Assembly (NCBI GenBank): GCA_032629725.1
Contig: JAFEVB010000002.1
Location: forward strand, 1,612,001 to 1,676,000
Source: Gremmenia infestans
Taxonomy: Eukaryota > Ascomycota > Leotiomycetes > Helotiales > Hamatocanthoscyphaceae
DNA: 64,000 bases
Direction: 5' to 3'
Shown here piece after piece: positions 45,664-57,511 of the stretch. Every line of letters starts with the position of its first letter. The stretch's first letter is position 1. The position numbers were made by a program, and so were the translations under genes. The notes under the pieces are model-generated. The model saw only the letters and a program-made list of their open reading frames with translations. It searched no databases and was not told the origin of the DNA.

Positions 45664-47534
45664 CCTGGGCTGGTGACCCGCTTCCTAGTTCAGGACCTTA
45701 TAATGATCTCATATTCAGATGTTGTTCACTGCCCCTGTGTGTAATGGCTCTCGGGCTTTGCCAAGAGGATGGACCAGGAATTTCCTGCAATATTCCAGAC
45801 TGGACCAAAATTTACGAGAGACGCACTAGGCTGGTATGAAATATAGGGAGTAACCGAGAGGAAAATGCACGGAATTTAGTCCAAACTCCGATAAGTTTAT
45901 CGGATTTAAGGATTGCGGCTGTGACTTGTGGCTCACATCACGCAGGGTGGGAGTGAGAGATGACACTCGCAGCATAGATTGAACATTTGTTGAGTATGAA
46001 AACACACGGCGAATTTCGCCGCAAGGTGACGTCAAGCTGATATATTGCCAGGTTTAATCTAGAGGAGAAATACGCTTATGATTAATAGCATGGATTAAAG
46101 AGAATGGATGTATTGTCGAATTTAGCCCTGATATGGTGTTAAGGCGGTGTTAAAGAGTCAATAGATGTTGAAGGTCCAACAAAATGGAGGAATGGGAGCA
46201 TGAATTTTAGTTGACGCTAATCAACCCATGTAAAAATGCAGCTGGCTTACACCCACAGCGCCCGCCCGGAGGAACAAGAACGGCAAAGTGCTTGCTCGAT
46301 AATAATTGAAGATCAAGACAGGTACTGTACAAAGTAGTTGAGAACCCGAGGAACTCCCTCCCCCGCCCACCGCACTAAAACAACAGATTTGGTGATATAT
46401 GGAACTAGTGCCACTTGCATCTATTCCCAAAGGAGACTAGTTGTAAGCACAATGCAGTAGCGCCTTGCTGTAAGTAACAGGAGTAGCTCAATACATGCCA
46501 TTCTCAAACATCCACTCATAGATTTGGAAGGCATATAATTGGGTGTCCGAAGATAAACCCTTTTGTGTGAGAAGTTGAAAAGACGAGAATATTATCGAAG
46601 CGTAGTAGGCCAAGTGGCGCCACCTTGGACAAAAGATACCCGGTAGGCTCAACCGAGCTTTGCGGTCCAGGAGATGTCTTCACTCGAAGCAACAACTTAC
46701 AAGAACCAAGCCATCCAAGCTTTAAGATGAAATATTTCAGCATCCCGACCTCACCACACCGCAAAATGTCCATAGAACCATATTCGCACAGCGTAGGCAA
46801 TCCTACTGGGAGTATTCCAAACCGCCATATATATGTGTATAGGACCTGCATTTCCTATCGCTACGCGCAAATACGGATATGATCGTCCACCAGTTTCGAG
46901 GAGAGAGGAGTATAGTAGAGCTTGATGCTAGACACTTGGTGCGGGAAAGCTGGCTTTTTTCTGGGAATAAAACGCGCTGAGAATGCAAAAGGAACGTGAC
47001 ATGCGCTTTACAATTTTGGCTTCTGTAGCTTCTGTTCAGGTTTCGCATTGTGTTGATGTTGATTTGAAGCATCTCAAGGTCAGCTTGGCGTGGGTCGGTG
47101 GGTTGGCAGAATTGATTAGTCAGCTCAGTAGTCACGTGGACTGCATGCTCAGACATATAGAAAGTCTACTTTCTATGTTGTTTGGAATGTTCACTGCTAT
47201 AAAATTTCTATGATCTTGCTTATTGCATTGCCGCAATCTTGACAAAACAATAAGTACGGTGAGAAGATCACGTGCTGTTTCGTTGAGACCCAGTACCTAA
47301 CTAACCTGCTACTAGCGCAAAGGCTTGTCTGTGAAAGAGGTTCTTGAAATTAGTTATAGTTAAGTACTTATAGCTCTCTATGTAATTATCCTATCATAAA
47401 GCTCCATCGTAAGGCTCCGGGACGACGGAATGACGCACATTAGAATTACTTACTGCAATGCTTCCCACGCCATAGATATCCAAACTAGTTGATCACATCT
47501 GTACTTCTCATATATATCCCCCCCCCAACACCTA
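45664..47534. other. Long spacer without recognisable genes
   Basis: Several ORFs of 60-117 codons on both strands, none with family resemblance or splice support. Possibly eroded transposon or regulatory DNA. A pyrimidine run CCCCCCC lies at ~47519-47526, just past the oxidase stop. Confidence 0.4.
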
Positions 47535-49825
47535 TCAAACTCCAGGCAAAGCAAAGCCGTTGAGATTCGGCCAATTCCCGAGCCCCGCAGGATCACCCCC
47601 AATCCTCACATACTGCCCCACGGAAGGCGTTGGCCCATCAAGCACAAACATCATGTACCACCCCGGCGGACACACGTGCGCATTCGGTGGCACTGTAACC
47701 GTACATGTTGTCCCAGCACATGAAATAGCGGGGAATAGCGTTCGCTGACCCATGCTATTGCCATGCGTGCTAGATACCGATCCTAGCAACGACACCTTTA
47801 TGTTGGTTGCGGAACTGGTAAATGAGATAGCAGTGCCATATGCCCAGTCTTTGTTCGTGATACTGAAGGTCGGGCGAGCGGCGCCTGAAAGTAGGTAAGG
47901 GGGCGTGAAGACCTCTACTCTATATTCCTCTGGGAAGTTCCCTGGCGGGTTGCTGTAATCGCCTGTAGGGTCCGAGCCGGATATCATTACTCGCCCATCA
48001 AGTAGAACGATAGCTTCGGAATGATAGAGACGTGCAACGGTGGTGTTGGCCATAACACTCATGCGTTCATTTACTGGTTTGGTGGGGTCATATAAAATTG
48101 CGTTGTAGTTGGGCGAACCGCCTAGGCCGAAGCCTGCTACACCGTGTTGGCCGCCGTTGGCTATTAGGTAGGTACCGTCGGGGAGACCGGCCATGCAGGG
48201 CATGACTCTTCGGGAGGGCTGAGGTGTATGTCAGCTAGGATGGCATACTAAAATTGCGTGCGGTTGACTTACCATTCTCTCAATCGTCCACTGGGGGTTT
48301 TCAGCTTCTGGCTGCGTAGATACGCAGTTGTCAATCGAGAATCCTCCCCCAGACGTCGATCCTCCGCAAGCCAAGACTCCCAAGGGATCAGTGAAGGGCG
48401 CATATTGAGGTAAGGCGACCATTGACCCCTGTAGTTGATAGCTTCGCCCACCTGTTGGGTCGTTGACGGCTCCAGGGAGATTCGGCAGCGTCTTGATAGT
48501 CGCAAAGGTATTTTCGTCCAATATCCTCGCCTCGTTATAATACAGAATGAAGATACCTGACGGAACAACCAAGACGAAGGGATATAGGTTGAAGGGGGCT
48601 GTGCGCTGCAAGAAATCCAAATCAACGAGACCGCCGCCTGTTCTAGGCAGAAGCTCGAGGTTTGGCTGCTCAGCAGCATTTTGGCCAATCTCTCCTCCTA
48701 CGACAAGAATCGAGCCGTTGGCCATTATCATAGCTGACGGATACCAACGCGGAACTAGCAATTGCAGGTTAGTTGGATCTTCGGTCCACTCGTTGGTTCC
48801 CTTCACCCCATCCGATCCGTCAGGCCAGTAGAGACGAATGCCATAGTTGGAAACACCAGCCCAGCCTCCAATAGTAATTTGCCTCCCTGCTTTATCAGGT
48901 AGAGTTAGTCCTGCGGCACAGAAGACGTCGGTCTTCAAGCCTGTCATCTGCCTCCATGCATTGTTGAAGTTGCTAATTTGAGACAAATCAAGCTCGTAGG
49001 CTCCTGTGCCATTCGGATTCCCTGTTCCGGATTTCTCGACAAAGGTTACCTTGCCAGTAATAGCTTGCGCTGTGATGAGTGGTACAGTTACGCCCCCAAT
49101 AAGCAATGAATATTGCCCAGCCGCTGCTCCGGTCGGAAAGTCCCATTTCACAGGAGAGGTCGTGAAAGTGTAATAGGTAAGTCGGTTGCCAGAACCACAA
49201 TAGTAACTCGTATTGCCGGTGCACTGGGAATTGCATTCCGAATCGTCGTATGTGGCGGGTATGGTGCTCCGGGTGTAGAACTGCGTATCAGTTGGATTCG
49301 TTGAAGTACTCGGTGCAGATGCAATATTAATGTTTTCAACATCACCGCAAACTGATATTGTTAGTCCGACGTTGGTAATCTGTGGGGAAAAACAAAGTGC
49401 ATACAACATTGGGAACCGTATTCGAGTCCAGCAGCATTAAATCCAAATTGTTGGCACCGAGTAATACAGGAAACCGCCTCATTTGTTTGGGTATCCCATA
49501 TTTTATATGGAAAAGTCGGTAATTGCGTATTGGGATCTTCTTTTGAAGCTATATTGTCCCTTGTGCCACGTTTAGTTTCCGATCAAGGTATGACAGATTG
49601 ACACGAGGCACACTCACTGAAGGCATCCGGAGTAGACCCATCCAGCTGGCAGGCCGACCTTTTGAGGACCAGAAGTCGGCTGCGCCTGTCTTCGATCGAT
49701 AATTGCAGCATATGATGGAGTAAGCTGGTAAAGTAAGTAAGGGGGTCTCGTCTTGTCTGGAATCGGGCACGCACAAAGGATACGAACAACACTGCTGTGA
49801 GGGCACTCCCAAGATTCCAATCCAT
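47535..49825 (-). CDS. Secreted WSC-domain copper radical oxidase (glyoxal/galactose oxidase, AA5)
   Basis: Five exons: 49825-49775, 49724-49618, 49559-49405, 49351-48273, 48218-47535; introns of 50, 58, 53, 54 nt; 691 aa. The signal peptide MDWNLGSALTAVLFVSF..PSYA is itself split by intron 1. A Cys-rich WSC domain follows (GWVYSGCLQ, CITRCQQFGFNAAGLE, QCFCGD, CNSQCTGNTSYYCG). The kelch-type oxidase domain carries the radical-copper residues of the family: Cys in TDVFCAAG, Tyr in RWYPSAM (thioether pair), Tyr-His in RLYHSEAIVL and His in THGNSMGQR. Expected reaction: aldehyde or alcohol oxidation by O2 giving H2O2, outside the cell or at the wall, with WSC binding polysaccharide. The last domain is immunoglobulin-like (C-terminal DUF1929). 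Confidence 0.95.
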
Positions 49826-51160
49826 AGCTCAGAGCCAGAGCTTTGAACACTAGTATTTGGATCAATGCGGAGAAACAGTTGATAGAAGCTAAACAAAAGT
49901 GAGACAATCTTGGAATTGAGTGCTTGAAACGGGGGCTGAATATAAAGAAGGAAGAGATATCTTGAAGAAGTAGTAAAAAAGTGAGATGACCGAAGGGTCA
50001 ACATTAAGACGGTGAAAAGGTTGTTAGATATTGGTAATAGTTTATTCCAACCATCACCTCAGCCTAACGCACGCCAAGACCTGCACGTCTTGGAAACCAA
50101 CCTCGTATTCCACGACACTTGACACCGCTAACAAATTAACGAATGATAGTATCTACCCCCATAGTCCTGAAATAGAAAGTAGATAAACATGTGCACACGC
50201 CTGCTTCATACGGGACTTCCTTGTAGATGATGTGCATCATTTTTTGGTGGTTGGACAACGGATCGGGATAGAAATGGATACAGGGAAGCTAGGGGGCCTG
50301 ATGATTCGCAGGATCGACTGTTGTCAGCCTCAAAATGAAACATGTGAGGATCTGCATCATCCATCATGTCAGTCAGACTCGGCTCGGAATATTGAATCCT
50401 AGCACACCTCACGGGGACAACCCTCTTCCGAAATGTCGAATCGACATTTGTGCTGTGCGCCTTGTATTCTGTACACAATCATGTTGGATAGGAGATTAGG
50501 ATCTGCTGGGATATAGAATTCATGATAAGGGGAAAGCGGCGCTAATTACATAAGCATGCTAAGGACAGACCTCGCCTCGCTTCGCCTTGCTCTACTGGCA
50601 CCACGACAAGAAACCTCTAACAAACCAATGGTGTTTATGATACGAATAGCTACGATGACGAGCTCCTATCATTATACGAATATATGCAGACAATTTAATG
50701 ACGAGTCGATCACTTGATTATCTTCTAAGCTTGCGGCATTTATTGTACTACTGAATGACCAAGTGCTCTGTTGGCTTTTGCCTAGTTTTTTCAGCTGCTA
50801 GGCGCTTATCTCTCTGAGCTCGCAACCCCCTTGAATTTAGTTGACCCTCAAAGTACTCAAGCCTGTTGTAGTGACGTGTCCGTCCGTATCCTACCATTCC
50901 CGCGGGACCATCCGTAAGGGCGGAATCCCGCCCTTGCTCGACTGGTATGTAGTGTACTTAAAGTAGCGACGCCCATTCCTGGAGTCTCGAGAGGCACATG
51001 GAGTCTATAAAGCGACGATGCCACTTTCAGTTGCCCTAGGCGAGAATGAAAGGGCTTTCGTCCGACACAATCAGCAACCCGCCGCGGTTCGTGATTGCAC
51101 ATTCTTACCAATCTCCGAAGCTCAAGAAACCACGAGACACTATCAGCGAATGCTGCCATC
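49826..51160. other. Divergent intergenic region between two secreted-protein genes
   Basis: 1.3 kb shared upstream region of the copper radical oxidase (minus) and the pepsin-fold protein (plus). No gene supported. Confidence 0.5.
51006..51012 (+). promoter_or_regulatory. Putative TATA box (TATAAAG)
   Basis: About 150 bp upstream of the start at 51161. Confidence 0.45.
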
Positions 51161-52189
51161 ATGAAGCTCAGCAACGGAAAGAACTCTTTGTCTGTGGTAC
51201 TGGTCGTTCTCGCAGCTAGAGTCTGCGCAGAGCTAACTGTCCCATTAAAGGACGAGTATGCGCATGGCGTGGTTGAGGTCGGATTCGGGTCTCCTGCTAC
51301 GCTTTATACACTGCTACTCGACACGGCAGCTGCCAACACATGGGTGGGCGCCGACAAACCTTACTCTCGTACATCAAGTAGCCAGAAGACTGCGAATCGA
51401 GTGACTGTTGTAGAGGGGTCTGGAAGTTTCAACGGCCATGAATATTGGGACATCATGTCCCTCGATGGGACCACCTTCGAACAGAGTATTGGAGTCGCGG
51501 AAAAATCCAATGGCTACCACCGTGTGGACGGTGTCCTAGGCCTGGGACAGACACAGCGCTCTCGCGGCACCTTATATCCCGACACAGATGCGGAAATCCC
51601 TACCGTTCCAGATGAACTGTTTTCCACCGGAGCAGTTGACAGCACCACTGTCAGTATCGGCAACGGACACGTCACCTTCGGCTCGTCACCAGTAGAAATC
51701 TCCAATATAATATACGCTCCAATTACCAAAAGGCCCCCAGCAAACAGCTTCTGGGGGGTTGATGTCAGCTTTGCTTACGGTAACACTAGTCTCGTATCGA
51801 CGACTTCCGGCACACTTGACCATGCGACCACGCTCACTCTGCTGCCCACCCAGGCTTATAAGCGCTTTCTAAAGCTGACTAAAGCTGTTGAAGATCAGGA
51901 AACCGGTCTCCCGATGTTGGACCGGTGCACTTATCTGCGTCCACTAAATCTTACCTTGGGAAGAAAGAACCTCCAAATTCCTGTTGAACAGTATCGATGG
52001 CCTGCCGCTCAAAATACTGCCATCGGAGGTAAGGCTGCCAAATGCTACCTGGCAGTAGGCGACACTGGATCTTCAACCGGGAATGGTATCGACTTTATAA
52101 TTGGATACAATACCTTAAAACACCTGACCGTTGTCCTTGACAAGGAAAACTCTCGAGTTGGATTAGCAAATACTGTAATAGATGCGTAG
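51161..52189 (+). CDS. Secreted pepsin-fold aspartyl protease-like protein with altered motifs
   Basis: Single exon, 342 aa; start at 51161 because MKLSNGKNSLSVVLVVLAARVCA is a good signal peptide (an open frame begins earlier at 51095). The fold is A1-family (polyporopepsin-like): VEVGFGSPATLYTLLLD, NTWVGA, VDGVLGLG, LLPTQAY and FIIGYNTLKHLTVVLD. Both active-site triads deviate: D54-T55-A56 instead of DTG, and D220-H221-A222 instead of DTG. The flap Tyr position of YGSGS is Glu (VEGSGS). The two aspartates remain, so residual activity is possible, but changes at three conserved spots suggest a non-proteolytic or very specialised role. There is no long propeptide, consistent with loss of zymogen control. 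Confidence 0.88.
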   Translation: MKLSNGKNSLSVVLVVLAARVCAELTVPLKDEYAHGVVEVGFGSPATLYTLLLDTAAANTWVGADKPYSRTSSSQKTANRVTVVEGSGSFNGHEYWDIMSLDGTTFEQSIGVAEKSNGYHRVDGVLGLGQTQRSRGTLYPDTDAEIPTVPDELFSTGAVDSTTVSIGNGHVTFGSSPVEISNIIYAPITKRPPANSFWGVDVSFAYGNTSLVSTTSGTLDHATTLTLLPTQAYKRFLKLTKAVEDQETGLPMLDRCTYLRPLNLTLGRKNLQIPVEQYRWPAAQNTAIGGKAAKCYLAVGDTGSSTGNGIDFIIGYNTLKHLTVVLDKENSRVGLANTVIDA

Positions 52190-53142
52190 TGGCGTATTTA
52201 AAGATGAAAACGCAGCCCTGTCGCGCAAGAAGCTGAGTGTTATATGGTGGACAGACCTGGGGCAAGACCAAGAAATCACTTGCAAAGAAAATAGGTTGCA
52301 AGAGTTGAGAAAATAAACACTAGCCCTGGTTGTTATCTCAGAAGAATTGAGTATTTCACTGCTAGCTTCTATAACTACAACACTGCAAAATGGGCTGGCT
52401 TTCTAACAACATTCCCAATAAGGACCCTATTTGACCTAGTCATGTGATACTGCGATCACCCAATGATGCTGACAAGCTGCTTTTGCTGTTCCTTGGACCT
52501 CGACACAAGATTTGCGATTTCTAATTCTCATTGCCATCCACCGTTATTATTATGCTTACCTAAATAGCACAAGGCTTCCCGCAAAGAGGCTGGTCAAGTG
52601 ACTCAACTTGTCAGCCATTATTCGATTAGTCAGCAGACAATAAAAACGCTGTTTTTCTTATGTAGACAAATTTCGTCTTCTTGATTAATGTCACACCTGC
52701 TATCAAAACGCGACGATGTGTTTCTTCATTCAAGCAGAGCCGCTGTTGTCTTACGTTTCATCCGAGCATCCGAGCTTGTATGCAGGTGGACCCTAATGAT
52801 ATTTATATCATATCCAACAAAGCATTTATAGTTTGCTAGTGCAATTTATTTATTTATTAGTATAAGTATGCTGCTTAAGGTTTTGTTTCATCTAACTTGA
52901 AATACCTGGTTAATGGTGGAAAGTGATGTTCCTTAGCGCTCATATTACCCCACAATATCTCCGGCGGGGTATACATTAATCTACCTGCAACAAAAGGCCC
53001 TTCTACATCCACAGATGTTTCTCTAAGATGTACAATTACATCATAAGTATCCAAGGACCTTTTCATCCTTCTTTCCTAGCAAGTTTCAAATCTCTGTTGA
53101 TTTTCCCTACCTTGTAAAATTCTCGGTTTTACTCTACTTATC
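52190..53142. other. Intergenic, no gene supported
   Basis: A 63-codon minus-strand ORF (53066-52875) has plausible composition but no recognised family. The final bases are the polygalacturonase promoter. Confidence 0.4.
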
Positions 53143-54612
53143 ATGATTCCCTCTCCTTCAAAGATCTCTACACTCTATCTCATCACCCTATCTTTCCTTC
53201 TCCCACCAGCCACTTCTACAAACACAACTTCCCCATCCACCCCCATATCCACTCCCACATCTACAAATACAACAACACCATGCTTCTGCACAGCATACCC
53301 GCAAATCGCCCCCGCAGTTTCGGCCTGCTCCTCCCTAACCCTGCACAACATCCACGCTCCCGCTCACAGCGCCATCGCGCTCACGTCCCTCGTCCACGGC
53401 ACAACAATCACGTTCTCCGGCACGACGACGTTCGCGTATACGCCGGATTCGCAGTTTCGCCCGATCCAGATCTCGGGCTCAAGGGTTAGCATTCGGGGTG
53501 CGCCGGGATCGGTTATTGATGGAGGGGGGGAGATGTATTGGGATGGGCTAGGGAGTAATGGGGGGTTGGCTAAGTAAGTTATGAATTTTTTTAAAAGAGA
53601 AGAGTAGAAGCAAAGGGGACGGAGAAAAAATAAGGGACATTATGGGTAGAAAGGGGTATTTGGCTAATGGTAATTGGAGAATCTGTTCAGGCCGGGTCAA
53701 TTTATGAAAGTACAGATTACAAATCATTCTACGATGAGCGATGTGTATATACGGAATTATCCATCCCATGGTATAAATCTTGCTGGCGTTAAGGACTCAA
53801 TTATTCAAAACATCATCCTTGTACGTCCGCAACGCTCTTCACTTCCCCCACTACCACCACAAAATCAGAATTCGGTCGCTACACATGCTAATATATGGCA
53901 TACTAAACTATAGAATAACTCTCTCGGCGACGCACCAAATAACCGAAGCAACGGCCTTTCCGCAGCGCATAATTCCGATGGCTTTAACATTGGGAACTCA
54001 GCCAACTTGGTGCTAAGAGATAGTAAAGTGTGGAATCAGGATGATTGCGTCGTTGTGTCTGATTCGAGTAATGTGAGTGTGAGTGGGATGTTTTGTTCGG
54101 GCAGTCATGGATTATCTATCGCTGGAGGTGGAAGTGGGACGGGGCATGATACAAGTAATATCTTGTAAGTTTTCTTGTCCTTCCTTGTACATTATTGAAG
54201 AGTATAGATGGAAGGGGATGAAGTTGACTGATTTTGGTGGGTTCCTAGGTTCAACGATTCAGTTGTAACGAATTCTACAAACGGGCTGCGCATCAAAACC
54301 GATTTCAATGCTACGGGTAGTGTGACAAATGTCACGTTTGATAACATCCGGCTTGAGGATATCAAGAAATATGGCATTGATATCCAGCAGGATTATCTTA
54401 ATGGTGGACCAACAGGCACGGCCTCGAATGGGGTTTTGGTTAGGGGGATTACGTTTAGAAAAGTTACGGGCTGGGTAGTGGAGGGGGCGATGGATTATTA
54501 CGTACTTTGTGGTAATGGGAGCTGTAGTGACTTTGAGTTCAAAGGAGTTAGTGTAAAGGGGGGCAATAGGAGTAGTTGCAATTATCCTGAGACGGGATGT
54601 CCGGGGGTGTAG
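53143..54612 (+). CDS. Secreted polygalacturonase-type glycoside hydrolase (GH28)
   Basis: Four exons: 53143-53573, 53691-53820, 53914-54164, 54249-54612; introns of 117 (GTAAGT..TTCAG), 93 (GTACGT..CTATAG) and 84 nt (GTAAGT..CCTAG); 391 aa. An N-terminal signal peptide (TLYLITLSFLLPPATS) precedes a Thr/Ser-rich linker and the parallel beta-helix. Active-site residues in GH28 order and spacing: Asp209 (NSDGFN), Asp230-Asp231 (QDDC), His252 (GSHG), Arg285-x-Lys287 (RIKT). Hydrolyses alpha-1,4-galacturonosyl links of pectin by inversion. NSDGFN and GSHG differ slightly from the usual NTDGFD and GGHG but keep the catalytic residues. It suggests pectin access, hence plant association. Confidence 0.95.
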
Positions 54613-54731
54613 GGTGTACGATGGATTGAGAGATCGTATATTTCAAATCGTAAATTTGTACATACGACGTCCTCGGACCTCCATCTTCCTGTACTTTTAT
54701 GATCTCATCTAAACAACACCGTAACTTATAC

Positions 54732-55528
54732 TCACTCGACCATCTTCTCTCCCCCCTCCAACAAGACCGGACTAAGACTCAACTCTTCCATCTTCTTATC
54801 CCTAGCTTCAAAATACTCCTTCTTTGCCTGTCTCCTCGCATCAAAAATCGACCACTCCTTCCAGTCTCTCCAAACCCTCTTCTCCGCATCCCACCTCTCC
54901 ATCTTCTTCTTCTTCGCGTCCCTTGCCCTGCTTTGTCTAAGCACCGCTTCCTCGGTCAAAAACTTATACCCAGACCGCGGTCCCATCCACTCACTGAGCA
55001 GTTCGTAAAGCTCGAATTGGCTGAAAGTGGTTGTCGGAGTGGAGGACTTGTGGTTTGATCGAGATCCGGGTTTGGCTTTGGCTTTGATTCTATATCTTGG
55101 GAAGGCTGTTTTAGAGAGGTGGAGCGGCTTCGGGTGCAGGGTTTTGTGGATGGCGTAGAAGCGGGGGTTTGTGAGACCAAGACAGACGGAGGTGCATGGA
55201 TGCAGATAGGAGAATATCTGGAAGACGGTCTCCGTTGCTAAGCTTGTGATGTTTCCTTTTTCTATCTATTCATTCAGTTGCTATATTTGATGGGAATGGT
55301 GGGAATAGTGGATTCCTCTGAAGTCGGCAGATGCCGCAGATCTGATAACGTACCTTTGGGAGTCTGTGAAGGAGCCGGGAGCTGGGACTGATGGATGACT
55401 TGCTGGGTAGCGCTGGGAACGCAAAGGCTGGGAGGATCGGTCTTGAGCTTCTTTCAGGGATGTTCTGAGTCGTGTTGTCTCTCGTTGTCGTCGATGCTAT
55501 TGCTCCCTTTGCTGCTGGGTTCTTCCAT
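54732..55528 (-). pseudogene. F-box-like protein, copy 1, in-frame stop in exon 1
   Basis: Exon 2 (55261-54732) reads ITSLATETVFQIFSYLHPCTSVCLGLT, the F-box-like motif of this array, then NPRFYAIHKTLHP, and ends in a long Lys/Arg/Glu-rich helix after the shared W-M-G-P motif (EWMGPRSGY). A 92-nt intron (GTACGT..GATAG) joins it in phase to exon 1 55528-55354, which starts MEEPSSKGSNSIDD. Exon 1 contains TGA at 55454-55456 after 24 codons; the frame then continues to SQLPAPSQTPK and splices correctly. No alternative ATG rescues the F-box in the same frame upstream of the stop. Hence a pseudogene with one nonsense codon, or a shorter protein started elsewhere. Confidence 0.7.
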
Positions 55529-55951
55529 TATGGTTCCTTGATTGTTGAAATTCATTGCGGAAGACATGGTGTGGTTCTCCCAGAAGCGTCAATTAATCGC
55601 GGGCTCTGGGATTTGGTAGTATGCGTAACTTACAAAGCTTGCAATGGTTTATTGGGTAATGTAGGCAATATTAAAATACCCGAAGAAGATTGTCATACTG
55701 TGTTGTATTCACATTTCTGAACATACATGATACCATGGACCATAGGGCTAGAACGATTGTATTGATCCGCTATCAAAATTTTCCCCTCATGACTTTGAAA
55801 GGTCAACCTTACCTAATATATGATCATGTGTCGTGCGTGCTTCGAAATCTCTTAGATCTTGACGCTAAGCCCTCTACCCAGAGCCTTGTATCCTCGTAAA
55901 ATGCTTCTAAAGCCATAGCTGCGTGAACAGGCCCAAGTCTATTGCCATCTC
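55529..55951. other. Spacer inside the F-box array
   Basis: Noncoding between copies 1 and 2; no relic recognised. Confidence 0.4.
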
Positions 55952-56522
55952 CTAAGCCAGCAACAAATTCGCCGATCTTTTGACCACATCAGCCTTGCTT
56001 TCTAAAAGGCAACGGAAAGGAAACCTTACTTTATCACGGTCTTCCTTCAACGCATATTTACCACTGAATCTCAGATAGTAATGAGGACCCATCCAATTGT
56101 GAATCAGGAGTTGTAATCGAGGGTTGTCCGCAGAGGATTTAGGTTGGAAATATGAATGATAGTTTTTATCGGACAGCCAATCCGTATGCCAATCCGTAAT
56201 CCAGTCCCAGGCATTCGTCGAGTGGACGGATCCACGTAGCTCGTAATGGAGGGTGTAGAGGTGTCTACACGTGAGACCGAAGGACGTTGAGCTTGCATGA
56301 CCAAGGTGGCTAAAGATCTTCTGATGTAATTCTGTAGGAAGGCTTTGCAGAGTCGGGGGCTTATGCGATTCTGAATAGAAGCGTTAGCTTTGCGGCTCTG
56401 AAAACAGTTTAGTTGGAAGGAATGCTACCAGGCTCCTCCTCTCCCGTAGCTGAAGTCACACTGTTCTCTTGCTTCCTGTTCTCCATCTCGCGAAGGTGCT
56501 GTGGGCTTATTGATGTTTCCAT
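55952..56522 (-). CDS. F-box-like protein, copy 2
   Basis: Exon 1 56522-56429 (METSISPQHLREMENRK), intron 56371-56428 (GTAGCA..TTCAG, 58 nt), exon 2 56370-55952; 170 aa. The F-box-like motif LPTELHQKIFSHLGHASSTSFGLTC is followed by RHLYTLHYE and the family's WMGPHYY segment. F-box proteins recruit substrates to SCF ubiquitin ligases through Skp1; the short C-terminal part here would be the substrate side. The exon 1/intron position (phase 1, just before the F-box) is identical in the other copies, which shows common descent. A GTAAGG at the RDK-VRF junction might start a further intron, so the last ~25 residues are uncertain. Confidence 0.7.
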
Positions 56523-57031
56523 GATCTTGTGTTTCCTTGATCAGGGATATCATGGTAAGTTCCCGGCATGTAGTTATTCACACATGGTCTGTGGTCCATC
56601 TTATTTACAATCGATGGGCGTACCCCTGTGCTTTTTGCTGACCACTTATTATATTATAAGAAGTTGATTGTAGGTGAATATGTCTCCCGCCTACGAACAT
56701 TCTATTCTGGGTTTTGCTTAATTGAGAGCTAAGCACTAAAAAAGGTGGTTTAGATCACAGGTCAAGTAACACCGGAAAAAGGAGTGTAGAGGGCGACTGG
56801 TCCATCTTTCGCATAGTACATAGAGTAGAATTGTTTGCAGGTGAGGCCATGGTTAAGAAGCATGATTGTGCCACTTGGAATAACAAAAGCAGCGATTATA
56901 TTATGAGGTAATATCATGACTTGTTAGCCACACGGACCATCGAATTTGATTCCCCTTTTCATTCCCATATCCCCAAGTATTCATATTCCGCCCATCCACC
57001 ATTAACACCACAACCAAGCATACCACACCTG
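56523..57031. other. Spacer with an F-box relic
   Basis: Contains the relic at ~56762-56872; otherwise no gene. Confidence 0.5.
56762..56872 (-). pseudogene. Relic of an F-box array copy
   Basis: The minus strand reads NHGLTCKQFYSMYYAKDG, matching the invariant GLTCK-x-FY segment of the array, then ALYTPFSGVT and a stop. The upstream F-box helix and the W-(M/K)-G-P part are gone. Confidence 0.6.
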
Positions 57032-57511
57032 TTAAATCCTAACAAATACCCCATCCTTTCTCATGAACCGGAATTCCGGACCCATCCAACCTTTCAACAG
57101 CTCCACCAGGCGAGTTTTGTGTCCAGATACCGAATGGCCCTGAGCGAACCTCAAGGGATTAGGATTCCCTCCATGGCTACAGAGACAGTCCGTGATAAAA
57201 TTTCTCTTGAAGTCCCATCCGCCGACCAAGTATTCATAAGTGACAGGGACCTTGCCATAATTCTGCCAGTTAATGCAGTAGAACTTTTTGCAGGTCAGGC
57301 CGAAGGACGTCGAGCTCGCGGGACCAAGGAACGCAAAGATTTTGAGATGGAGTTCGGGGGGCAAGGTGTATAGAGTGTGGCTGGTACGGGCTATTTGACA
57401 AGGTGGTTAGTTCAGGAGCTTAGGAAGTTTGAGAGGTTGATGATCTTTACCGATTTGTGCTTGACTGGCAATAGCTTCCGTTGAGCCCTTTGGAAGCATA
57501 TTGCTCTGCAT
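57032..57511 (-). CDS. F-box-like protein, copy 3
   Basis: Exon 1 57511-57451 (MQSNMLPKGSTEAIASQ), intron 57391-57450 (GTAAAG..AATAG, 60 nt, branch GAACTAACC), exon 2 57390-57032; 139 aa. Motif LPPELHLKIFAFLGPASSTSFGLTC, then KKFYCINWQNYGKVPV and ELLKGWMGPEFRFM. Intact frame, phase-1 intron just ahead of the F-box as in the sister genes. Ends soon after the W-M-G-P block, shorter than copies 4 and 8. Probably an SCF adaptor of unknown target. Confidence 0.75.

Noticed and set aside
46516..47213. ORFs of 76-117 codons on both strands
   Set aside because: No family resemblance, no splice signals and overlapping in both directions; spacer DNA.
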